This document shows positions 1 through 5,886 of a stretch of 5,947 nucleotides of DNA, piece by piece. The notes beneath the pieces were generated by a model, which did no database searches, was not told where the DNA came from, and was given only the letters and a program-made list of their open reading frames with translations. Made by a program: the position numbers and the translations under genes. The stretch's first letter is position 1, and each line of letters begins with the position of its first letter. The stretch is from Acidobacteriota bacterium (GTDB lineage: Bacteria; Acidobacteriota; Terriglobia; Bryobacterales; Bryobacteraceae): positions 1 through 5,947 of the forward strand of contig JAPKYY010000872.1 in the NCBI GenBank assembly GCA_026394095.1, in the 5' to 3' direction.

Positions 1-202
1 TCATCTTCCACTCAAACGTAAAATCGAAGTCCTCATAGAGCTTCACAGTCTTGATGTCCTGAAAAGTCTTCAGGCCCCCAATCGATTGCAAGCCGTCTTC
101 GGTCAGCTTCCAGGACGACGGAAACGCGCTGCCATCAGCGGCCACCCAGTCCTCCAAACGAATCGCCGCCAGCGGCGCAAGTAAGAGATCTCTGCGAGTC
201 AT
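1..202 (-). CDS. DUF1080 / 3-keto-disaccharide hydrolase-like protein, N-terminal 67 codons (cut by window edge)
   Basis: Reading the minus strand from the ATG at 202-200 gives 67 uninterrupted codons to the window edge. After a short leader (MTRRDLLLAPLAA) come a 'LEDW' segment, a 'SSWKLTEDGLQSIGG' strand, 'TFQDIKTVKLYEDFDF' and 'TFEWKM'. This order (dW, W.v.dG.l...gg, dl.T...y.dFel.fEw) is the N-terminal half of the DUF1080 domain (PF06439). Members are concanavalin-like beta-sandwich proteins that include 3-keto-disaccharide hydrolases and are usually exported. The twin arginine at residues 3-4 suggests a Tat-like leader, but the hydrophobic stretch is short, so export is uncertain. The ATG overlaps the TGA of the upstream CsgG-like gene in an ATGA junction, which suggests translational coupling. 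Only a weak purine run (GAAGAAA) precedes the start. The family usually has about 200-250 residues, so most of the gene lies outside. The family call is by motif pattern. Confidence 0.72.
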   Translation of the reverse strand, partial: MTRRDLLLAPLAAIRLEDWVAADGSAFPSSWKLTEDGLQSIGGLKTFQDIKTVKLYEDFDFTFEWKM

Positions 203-969
203 CGTTTCTTCGTCGGCACTGCTGCCGGCAACTCCTTCTGCATCAGAATCTGCACCTGCGGCACCATGTTGTTAAAACTATCAAGCAGCGCTGAAGCAAT
301 CACCTTGCCTTCATTCGTTGTTCCCCATCCACCCAGAGCCGCCCCGCCCAGCGAGCCAATCATCAGCCCACCCGCACCAAGATCGGTCGCCCGCGCGCTT
401 CCAGTCGCACTCGCCACCTGTTCACTCGTCTCGTTATCAGTCAAAAACAAAACCGTCTGCGCTTCCTTGAAATTCACATTCCCCAGCAACCCGGCAAACT
501 GGCCCACAACAGGCAACTGCGACACAATCCCGCCAAAACTATCCCCCGCATTCTTCTCACTAAACACAATCGAGGTCAGCATTGAATACTGCGCCTCAAT
601 CACCTGACGCTTGCGAATCGTCTGATCCTTACGCAGCATCCCGGAATTCTCGAGTTCTTGCTCCCGCTTGGCCGCATCAATCCCGGCGCTGCGATCCACC
701 ACCCGAAAGCACCCCGATTGCTGCATCATCAGCCGCATCAAAGACAACGGCGAAGGCAAACTATAGCGGGACATATAGGCATACCCAGCAGGATCCTCCA
801 CCAAGGCAACAGTCGCGATCGGAGCCGTACAGCGCAACAAATCCTTAGCCGCATTCTTCGCCCCGGCGCTGCCCCCAGACCCCGACACCTCGCTCCCGCC
901 CTGCCCCTTCTCCGTCTGACGGCAGGAACAGAAACTCAGCAACAACAAAACGCTAAAGAGAATTCGCAC
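199..969 (-). CDS. CsgG-like outer-membrane/periplasmic lipoprotein
   Basis: This is a 256-aa exported protein. Residues 1-16 form a hydrophobic signal ending FCSC. Cys16, with Ser at -1, is the likely lipidated residue, although Phe at -3 is atypical and Cys14 is an alternative. A Gly/Ser-rich linker (about 17-38) follows. Residues 48-245 then resemble CsgG/HfaB-type proteins: a strand 'IATVALVED', a helix, 'SGCFRVVDRSAG' followed by an Arg/Glu helix (KREQELENSG), then 'IEAQYSMLTSIVFSEKNAG', a Gly-rich hydrophobic stretch (197-216) and a C-terminal helix with 'GKVIASALLDSFNNMV'. CsgG relatives assemble in or beneath the outer membrane and handle secretion or surface assembly; the exact role here is unknown. 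The start is GTG at 969-967, 3 bp after the hydrolase stop, with a poor Shine-Dalgarno, so it probably depends on coupling. The stop overlaps the ATG of the DUF1080 gene. The generic alternative is an envelope lipoprotein with a TolB-N/CsgG-like fold. Confidence 0.75.
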   Translation of the reverse strand: MRILFSVLLLLSFCSCRQTEKGQGGSEVSGSGGSAGAKNAAKDLLRCTAPIATVALVEDPAGYAYMSRYSLPSPLSLMRLMMQQSGCFRVVDRSAGIDAAKREQELENSGMLRKDQTIRKRQVIEAQYSMLTSIVFSEKNAGDSFGGIVSQLPVVGQFAGLLGNVNFKEAQTVLFLTDNETSEQVASATGSARATDLGAGGLMIGSLGGAALGGWGTTNEGKVIASALLDSFNNMVPQVQILMQKELPAAVPTKKR

Positions 970-972
970 TCT

Positions 973-1911
973 CTAACTAATAACACTCCACTCGCGCCCA
1001 ATTTCGTGAGCCACCACCCGAGACCGATCCGCCCCCACCGCCGTCATGAATCGCTCAATCGGCTCATTCACCGGCTCCCTGCTCAACACAAAGGTCTGAT
1101 GGTGCACCGGCATGATCCTCTCAGCCCCAGCCCACCCCGCCATCTCAATCGCCGGCTCCGGCGTGCAATGGCTCATAATCCAGGGGTTGTAAGCACCAAT
1201 CGGCATAATCGCAAGATCAATCGGCGTGCCCCCACGAAGCTCGGCAAACGATTTCGTGTGCGACGTATCCCCCGAGAACAGCACCTTGTACTGGCCCGCT
1301 TCAATCAGATAGCCGTTATACCCGCGATGCGTATCACGACGCACGCGCGCGCCCCAATGCTGCACCTCAACGCCCTTCACCTCAACCGGCCCAAACCGCA
1401 CCGTCTCCCGCCAACCTAGCTCCGTAACACTCTTCCATCTAGCAGCGGTGAGCAGATCCTGCGTCTGGCGCGCACACACCACCGGAATCCCGGTACTAGC
1501 AAGAGCACTCAGCGACGGCATATCCCAATGATCAAAATGCGCATGGCTCAGCAATATGAGATCGATCTTCGGCAACTCCGGGATGGTCAGCGCCGGCTCG
1601 ACAAGCCTCTTCGGCCCCATCGTACCCACCAGCAGATCAATCCCGCAGCGCTTGCTAAATACCGGGTCGGTCAGAATCGTAAACCCGTCTATCTGAATCA
1701 GTGTCGTCGCATGCCCCAGCCACGCCACATTGAGCCCGGCAGAGTTCCAACCCTGTGGATTCGGCTTCGACGGCGCCTTGGCGATGGTCTTGAACATCTC
1801 TTCGCCAAACTGATCAAAGAAAATCGGAGCCTGCCGGTACACCGCGTAGCCAGCCATCCCCAGCGCCACCGGCGCACCTGACAGAAAAAGCTGTCTCCGG
1901 CTAATAGCCAA
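973..1911 (-). CDS. Tat-leader MBL-fold metal-dependent hydrolase (UlaG / NAPE-PLD-like)
   Basis: This is a 312-aa protein if the TTG at 1911-1909 is the start. That codon is preceded by GGAAGGAGG with 6 nt after AGGAGG. An ATG at 1938 in the same frame adds nine residues but has no comparable ribosome site. The leader contains 'SRRQLFLSG' followed by a hydrophobic run to about residue 25, a Tat-type signal without an obvious AxA cleavage site, so it may stay as a membrane anchor. The metallo-beta-lactamase fold shows 'WLGHATTLIQIDG' (64-76), 'LTDPVF', the metal motif HAHFDH (H123, H125, D127, H128), 'HWG' at 185-187, 'GDTSHT' with D215, 'MPIGAYNPW' (236-244) and 'PVHHQTF' (268-274). This set fits COG2220 and the N-acyl-phosphatidylethanolamine phospholipase D-like subgroup, suggesting a phosphodiester or lipid-related substrate outside the cytoplasm. 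The substrate is not shown. It overlaps the molybdoprotein gene by 11 bp and ends 3 bp before the lipoprotein gene. Confidence 0.88.
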   Translation of the reverse strand: MAISRRQLFLSGAPVALGMAGYAVYRQAPIFFDQFGEEMFKTIAKAPSKPNPQGWNSAGLNVAWLGHATTLIQIDGFTILTDPVFSKRCGIDLLVGTMGPKRLVEPALTIPELPKIDLILLSHAHFDHWDMPSLSALASTGIPVVCARQTQDLLTAARWKSVTELGWRETVRFGPVEVKGVEVQHWGARVRRDTHRGYNGYLIEAGQYKVLFSGDTSHTKSFAELRGGTPIDLAIMPIGAYNPWIMSHCTPEPAIEMAGWAGAERIMPVHHQTFVLSREPVNEPIERFMTAVGADRSRVVAHEIGREWSVIS

Positions 1912-2491
1912 AGCGCTCCTCCTTCCAGGGGTCTCCATGATTGTGATATCCGTTACGCTCCCAGAAGCCCGGCTTGTCTTCGGCCAGCAACTCGAGGCCC
2001 CCCAGCCACTTCGCAGACTTCCAAGCATAGAGCTGCGGCACAATCAGCCTTGCCGGCCCGCCATGCTCTGGCGTCAACGCCACCCCATCGTGGTGCGTCG
2101 CAACAAGCGCATCCTCCATCAGAAAATCCGCAATCGGCAAGTTTGTCGTCCAGCCATAGTCATACCCAAGCGCACTCACAAACTTGGCCTCCGCCTTCAC
2201 CCCACCAGCCAGCTCCATCAAGGTAGAAACCGCCACCCCAGTCCACGTATTGTCCAGACGAGACCACCGCGTCACACAGTGAAAGTCCGAAAACACCTCA
2301 ACGCGCGGCAGAGCCATAAACTCATCCCAGGTCAGCGAAACTTCCTTCTCAACAAGGCCAAAAACATCCAGCCGCCACTTGTTCATGTCAATCGGCGGCG
2401 TCCCGCTGGCGTCCAGCACCGGCCACTTCACCGTCTGGCTCTGCCCCGGCGGAATCCTTTGGCCTCGTTTTGTATCGGGAGAAATAATCAT
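1901..2491 (-). CDS. Sulfite oxidase-like molybdopterin-dependent oxidoreductase (YuiH-type, cytoplasmic)
   Basis: This is a 196-aa single-domain protein of the oxidoreductase molybdopterin-binding family (PF00174, COG2041). Characteristic segments are 'WRLDVFGLVEKEVSLTWDEF' (39-58), 'FSDFHCVTRWSRLDNTWTGV' (67-86) with Cys72 as the expected molybdenum-ligating cysteine, 'DYGWTTNLP', 'EHGGPARLIVPQLYAWKSAKW' and the terminal 'PGFWERNGYHNHGDPWKEERFGY' block. The length and pattern match the short YuiH-like proteins rather than MsrP, which is longer and has a Tat leader. No leader, haem domain or dimerisation domain is present, so it should act in the cytoplasm. The substrate is unknown. The start is the ATG at 2491-2489, whose bases overlap the TGA of the upstream iron-sulfur flavoprotein (ATGA). 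A longer frame reaches up to 2587 but lies inside that gene. The tight coupling suggests the upstream protein is its redox partner; this is inference. Confidence 0.9.
   Translation of the reverse strand: MIISPDTKRGQRIPPGQSQTVKWPVLDASGTPPIDMNKWRLDVFGLVEKEVSLTWDEFMALPRVEVFSDFHCVTRWSRLDNTWTGVAVSTLMELAGGVKAEAKFVSALGYDYGWTTNLPIADFLMEDALVATHHDGVALTPEHGGPARLIVPQLYAWKSAKWLGGLELLAEDKPGFWERNGYHNHGDPWKEERFGY
1918..1923 (-). promoter_or_regulatory. Strong Shine-Dalgarno (AGGAGG) for the TTG start of the MBL hydrolase
   Basis: On the minus strand AGGAGG, within the longer GGAAGGAGG, lies 6 nt upstream of TTG 1911-1909. It sits inside the 3' end of the molybdoprotein gene. It is the best ribosome-binding site in the window and favours the TTG over the upstream in-frame ATG at 1938, whose leader has only a weak GGA. 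The site would fall inside the coding region if the ATG were used. Confidence 0.6.
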
Positions 2492-4479
2492 GTCTTTATT
2501 TGGATGAGCTTCACTGGCTCTTCGATCCTTCCAAAACTTAAAACTGTCATCGGGCAAACCGTAATGCAGATGCCACAACCAATGCACGAGGAATTCTGAT
2601 TGTTCAATTCCTTTTGTTGCAGCGCATAACTCATGACGTCAATCCCCACCTGGCAGTTCCGTGAACATTCGCCGCAAGCAATGCACTTGTCATCGGCGAC
2701 AATCGCAAACCGGCTCCAGCGCATCCGCGTGTAGAAACTGGCCCACGCCTCCATCATCTTCGCTAGCGGGCACCAATAGCGGCACCACACCTTACCCCCA
2801 AAAAACGGATAAAGTGCCACCGGCAGAATTCCCACCAGCCAGGTATCTACAACAAGCCGGTAATACTTAATTCCCGTCCCGGCCGGCTCTCGAAACGCCT
2901 TCACCACATCCTGCCCCAGCATCAACACCGTCACCACAACAGCCGCGCCCAGCACAATCAGGTTCATCCGCTCCCACGAGATCGCCGTACGGCCCTTCGG
3001 CGCCAGATGCCGCCAGCGGTCTCCCAGCGTTTCAGCTAGCCCCCCACAGCCACAAATCCAGGTGCAATACCGCTTGCCATGAAACAACACGAGTATGGGC
3101 AAAAGCACAAAGCTTAAAATCACGCCCCACACAATCCACACATCACTCGGGTTCGAGAAAAACGTATAAAAGAACAGCGGCCACGCATAAACAATCCCGT
3201 AGCTCCGCCAGGCGTTATTGGCAAAGTTCGGGTCCTTAGCGAGACTCTCTCCCACCCACTGATACTTCACCGCCCAGGCAAACAAAAACTCAGGAATCAG
3301 AAAGAAGAAGATCCACTGAAAACCAATCAGCGTTGCGAAGCGGTAGATCTGAAACTTATCCTTCTTATCGATCCCCCACCGCTTCATCGCCTGCAATCCA
3401 AACACCGTCACCACCGCGGTATAGAGCACCGTATACCAGAAGCTCCACCCACGTCCAAAGAAGCTCAGCGCCTCATAGCCCCAGCCGCGATAAGGCCAAA
3501 ACTCTTCGCCCTTACCCAGCTTGATGCCGTAAATCGAATAGGCAATCGCAAAGCTCACCAGCAACCCAAGCCACCGCTTCCAGTCCCACTCATTCTCAAG
3601 CCTGATGCCCAGACTCTTCAAAAACCCGGTCGGCAGATCCGCACCAATCAAAACGAAAATCTGATCAAAGTCCACATCAAAAGACTTGAGCTCCGAATTC
3701 AAACGAACCTCAACTTTTGACGCCGCCAGCTTCTTCCGGTTCTCACCAAACAACCGTTCCAGCGCCGCCCCGCGGTGCATCAGCACCACCTGATTCTGGG
3801 CGCTCAGCGCAATCGCCGCCTCAGCCGCAGAATTCCCACCACCCACCACCAAAATCTTCTTTCCCACATACAAGCCCGGGTTATAAAGCTTGTGCAACAC
3901 ATGCGGCTGATCCTCCCCAGGCAGCCCCAACTTGCGTGGATTCCCCCTCACCCCGCTAGCAAGAACTAAGAACCGGGCCCTATATTCAGCCTTCGCCGTC
4001 TTCACCACCAGCGGCACCCCGGGCGTCACCCCAGTCAGCGCTTCTCCGCAATGCAAAGGAATCCCGGCCGCTGCAACCTGCCGCTGCCAGCGCTCAATCA
4101 ACTCTTCCTTAGGGGCCTCAGAAAAATCAAGAGCGGAAAGATTCTCCCGCGACACGGGCTCTGCGTAAATGAACTTGCCCTGCGGAAAATCCCGAAACGT
4201 CGCAGCAAGTTCCGACTTCTCCACCACAAGCACCTGGTGCCCCTTCTCCTGCAACCGCAACGCAACAGCCAATCCCGCCGCTCCAGCCCCTGCCACCACA
4301 ACGTCATAATCAACAGCCAAACCACCCACCCGCAACAATCCGCTCAAATGCTGCGCGAGTTCTTCTCCCTGCTCAAGCGCCAGCTTGATCACCGGCGCCC
4401 CGGCCAGATCCCCCACGATAAAAACGTTATCGACTGAGCTCTCAAAGTGTTCCCGCAGCACCGGTCTCCGCGTCGGCAT
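2488..4479 (-). CDS. Flavin/NAD(P) oxidoreductase fused to membrane 4Fe-4S (NapH/NosR/CcoG-like) protein
   Basis: This is a 663-aa fusion. Residues 1-50 hold 'PTRRPVLREHFESSVDNVF' and 'IVGDLAGAPVIKLALEQG', the GD motif that normally ends a thioredoxin-reductase-like FAD domain. Residues 57-295 contain the FAD Rossmann motif GAGAAG (64-69), 'VVEKSE', 'LVLASGVRGNPRKLGLPGE', the NAD(P) motif GGGNSAAE (213-220) and 'VLIGADLPTGFLKSLGI'. There is no CxxC redox disulfide. Residues 300-560 hold about seven hydrophobic segments (approximately 301-318, 345-363, 382-402, 425-441, 446-466, 504-521, 543-559). Cysteine motifs in the loops are C472/C476/C478 and CRYWCPL (C566, C570). The tail has two ferredoxin-type 4Fe-4S motifs (C599/602/605/609 and C632/635/638/642). 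The role is probably electron transfer between NAD(P)H, quinone and a partner. ATG 4479 is chosen because TTG 4575 and GTG 4545 lie upstream of the candidate promoter's start site or inside the divergent gene; it has no clear Shine-Dalgarno. Those alternatives would add 32 or 22 residues. Confidence 0.87.
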   Translation of the reverse strand: MPTRRPVLREHFESSVDNVFIVGDLAGAPVIKLALEQGEELAQHLSGLLRVGGLAVDYDVVVAGAGAAGLAVALRLQEKGHQVLVVEKSELAATFRDFPQGKFIYAEPVSRENLSALDFSEAPKEELIERWQRQVAAAGIPLHCGEALTGVTPGVPLVVKTAKAEYRARFLVLASGVRGNPRKLGLPGEDQPHVLHKLYNPGLYVGKKILVVGGGNSAAEAAIALSAQNQVVLMHRGAALERLFGENRKKLAASKVEVRLNSELKSFDVDFDQIFVLIGADLPTGFLKSLGIRLENEWDWKRWLGLLVSFAIAYSIYGIKLGKGEEFWPYRGWGYEALSFFGRGWSFWYTVLYTAVVTVFGLQAMKRWGIDKKDKFQIYRFATLIGFQWIFFFLIPEFLFAWAVKYQWVGESLAKDPNFANNAWRSYGIVYAWPLFFYTFFSNPSDVWIVWGVILSFVLLPILVLFHGKRYCTWICGCGGLAETLGDRWRHLAPKGRTAISWERMNLIVLGAAVVVTVLMLGQDVVKAFREPAGTGIKYYRLVVDTWLVGILPVALYPFFGGKVWCRYWCPLAKMMEAWASFYTRMRWSRFAIVADDKCIACGECSRNCQVGIDVMSYALQQKELNNQNSSCIGCGICITVCPMTVLSFGRIEEPVKLIQIKT

Positions 4480-4525
4480 GTCAGCCGCGCGTAGTACACC
4501 CCCAACTAGGTGCCCAACCTTAGAA

Positions 4526-4555
4526 ATTATTGAGATTTTATCCACACTCTTTCCA
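4526..4555 (-). promoter_or_regulatory. Candidate sigma70-type promoter of the minus-strand operon
   Basis: Reading the minus strand, TGGAAA (4555-4550, four of six matches to TTGACA) is followed after 18 nt by AATAAT (4531-4526, five of six matches to TATAAT). It lies in the only AT-rich patch of the 78-bp divergent gap. Transcription would begin near 4519, leaving a leader of about 40 nt before ATG 4479. Such matches occur by chance, so this is a weak prediction that rests mainly on position. Confidence 0.3.
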
Positions 4556-4557
4556 CT

Positions 4558-5034
4558 ATGGTTATGATGCGACAATTTGGCCGGCTCCGGATTGAATTGA
4601 TTCTCTGTCTGGTTCTCTGCCTGCTCGCCCTAAACGCAGCCGACAGCAAGGCCGAATTTGTTGGTGGCACCCTTGCAAACTTTAAGAGTGGCGAGGACGG
4701 CCGCCTCGCCATGGATCAAACCGACCTATTGGTATTCGGCAGCAAACAGCAAAAGGTAACGATCCTCTACAGCAAGGTGCGCTCCATTGAGTATGGCCAG
4801 AAGGTCGACCGCCGCTATCTCGAAGCCATCCTGATTTCTCCTATGTTCTTGTTAAGCAAGAAGCGCGACCATTACCTCACCCTTCACTACCGCGACGAAA
4901 AAGGATATGATCAGGCCTTGGTACTGCGCCTACCAAAGTCGTCAGTCCGTCCAACTCTTGCCAGCCTGGAAGCGAGGACAGGATTGAAAGTAAAGGTACA
5001 GGACGATGAAGCCCGGAAGGCGTACCGCAGCTAA
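4558..5034 (+). CDS. Small secreted protein of unknown function, possible PH-like fold
   Basis: This is a 158-aa protein that I do not recognise as a named family. Residues 1-32 form a signal peptide: basic n-region (RQFGRLR), hydrophobic core 'LILCLVLCLLAL', likely cleavage after 'SKA' at 32. The mature part is beta-rich: 'FVGGTLANFKSGEDGRLAMDQTDLLVF', 'KVTILYSKVRSIEYGQK', a hydrophobic patch 'AILISPMFLLSKK' (90-102), 'HYLTLHYRDEKG', 'ALVLRLPK', then a helix 'TLASLEARTGLKV'. The strand order, with an 'I.y..v.sieyG' core and a final helix, recalls bacterial PH-like domains, but this is pattern inference only. Three in-frame ATGs (4558, 4564, 4567) compete. The upstream sequence is pyrimidine-rich with no Shine-Dalgarno, so the start is uncertain and leaderless translation is possible. 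It is the first gene of the plus-strand arm and overlaps the next by 29 bp. Confidence 0.75.
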   Translation: MVMMRQFGRLRIELILCLVLCLLALNAADSKAEFVGGTLANFKSGEDGRLAMDQTDLLVFGSKQQKVTILYSKVRSIEYGQKVDRRYLEAILISPMFLLSKKRDHYLTLHYRDEKGYDQALVLRLPKSSVRPTLASLEARTGLKVKVQDDEARKAYRS

Positions 5035-5704
5035 GCAAATGCTGCTCGGGTTTGGCTGGTCAGGCTTTGCAGCCTCGGCCGCGGAGAAACCTGCGTCCAC
5101 ACCACCCCCTCCCCCCGAACAGCCAGTACCATCTCCCCCAATTGTTAAGGTGGAATCCCCGTCGATGAGTCCCCTCGACGAGGGCCTCACCCAACTCCTC
5201 CGTATCCGCCGCCTGCACATTCAGGAACTCAGCGGTGGCGAAGCCGCCAATCAAATCCGCGACATGATCATTTCGGCCCTGCAAAGCGCCGGCTTCTTTG
5301 CGGTAACAGAAAATCCCGAACGCGCCGACGCCTTCCTTAAAGGCACTGCAGAAGACCTGGTCTTCAACGAGCAGTTCAGTTCCCACGAAAGTCTCGGCGT
5401 AAGAACCGGCGCATCCACCGGCCGCGGTGCGCTCAACGGCAGAAACTCCGAGCGAGCAGCAGCTTCAATCGGCGTAACCTCGAACGAAGACGTCAAGATC
5501 AACGAGCGAAAGCACGAAGCCGTAGCAGCGGTGCGTATCGTAAACAAAGAAGGCGACGTCCTCTGGTCTACGACACAAGAGAGCTTCGGAGCCAAATTCC
5601 GCGGCGCGTCCGCCGACGTAGCCGACAAGATCACCCGCCAGCTCCGAACAGACCTCGACCGCGCCCGCAAATTCCCCCCTCAGATCGCCAAAGGCCGCGA
5701 ATGA
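5006..5704 (+). CDS. Exported proline-linker protein with CsgG-like pattern, function unknown
   Basis: This is a 232-aa protein. The N-terminus carries twin arginines (R5-R6), then a modest hydrophobic stretch to 'AASA' near residue 25: a Sec- or Tat-type signal. A proline-rich linker (31-53, including five consecutive prolines) leads to the mature domain. This has 'LRIRRLHIQELSGGEAANQI', helix 'RDMIISALQSAGFFAVTENPERADAFLKGTAEDLVF' (85-120), a low-complexity Gly/Ser/Arg segment (about 130-158), 'HEAVAAVRIVNKEGDVLWSTTQESFGAKFRGA' (170-201) and a closing helix. The layout (gene-scale helix, 'sG.F.vve', '.ad..l.G...d', then a hydrophobic strand and 'dG.vlW') resembles the CsgG/TolB-N-like superfamily of envelope proteins; homology is not proven. 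Start ATG 5006 has AAAGG 9 nt upstream and overlaps the preceding gene by 29 bp. The stop overlaps the hicB-like ATG (ATGA). The three plus-strand genes probably form one transcript. Confidence 0.75.
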   Translation: MKPGRRTAAKQMLLGFGWSGFAASAAEKPASTPPPPPEQPVPSPPIVKVESPSMSPLDEGLTQLLRIRRLHIQELSGGEAANQIRDMIISALQSAGFFAVTENPERADAFLKGTAEDLVFNEQFSSHESLGVRTGASTGRGALNGRNSERAAASIGVTSNEDVKINERKHEAVAAVRIVNKEGDVLWSTTQESFGAKFRGASADVADKITRQLRTDLDRARKFPPQIAKGRE

Positions 5705-5886
5705 CCCAAGGCAATATAATGGGAGACATGGCACGCAAAGTAAGTGTGGTGATCGAACAGGACGAGCACGGCTGCTACGCGTGGTGCCCGGAACTCAAAG
5801 GCTGCCAATCGCAAGGCCAGACCATTGAAGAAACCCTCGCCAACATCAAAGAGGCAGTAGAGCTCTACCTCGAAACGATGCACTGA
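5701..5886 (+). CDS. hicB: HicB-family (UPF0150-type) antitoxin-like protein
   Basis: This is a 61-aa protein matching the short HicB fold: 'KVSVVIEQDEHGCYAWCPELKGCQSQGQTIEETLANIKEAVELYLE'. The family signature is strand, D-x-x-G-x-Y-a-x-x-P-E-L-x-G-C, s-Q-G-x-T-x-E-E, then helix. HicB proteins bind and neutralise the HicA mRNA-cleaving toxin, and longer forms also carry a DNA-binding domain. No helix-turn-helix or ribbon-helix-helix tail is present here, so self-repression is not evident. ATG 5701 overlaps the TGA of the preceding gene (ATGA) and has AAAGG 6 nt upstream. ATG 5719, with AAGG 7 nt upstream, gives a 55-aa version that fits the usual family start better. No HicA-like frame is visible in the 61 bases that follow. 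It could be an orphan HicB, or a HicA gene could start outside. Confidence 0.85.
   Translation: MTQGNIMGDMARKVSVVIEQDEHGCYAWCPELKGCQSQGQTIEETLANIKEAVELYLETMH

Noticed and set aside
658..1419. Long plus-strand open frame of 253 codons
   Set aside because: Antisense to the lipoprotein and MBL hydrolase genes; its protein is rich in Arg, His and Pro with no domain, as expected of a shadow frame.
2492..2587. Upstream extension of the molybdoprotein frame
   Set aside because: It lies inside the 3' end of the fusion gene. The extra residues match nothing in the family, and ATG 2491 forms an ATGA overlap.
1937..2599. Plus-strand open frame of 220 codons
   Set aside because: Antisense to the molybdoprotein gene, with Arg/His/Pro-biased translation and no recognisable motif.
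5095..5165. C-rich tract as a possible repeat element
   Set aside because: It encodes the proline-rich linker in frame; the bias is explained by coding.
5251..5670. Minus-strand open frame of 139 codons
   Set aside because: Antisense to the exported proline-linker protein, which has a better start, signal peptide and domain pattern.
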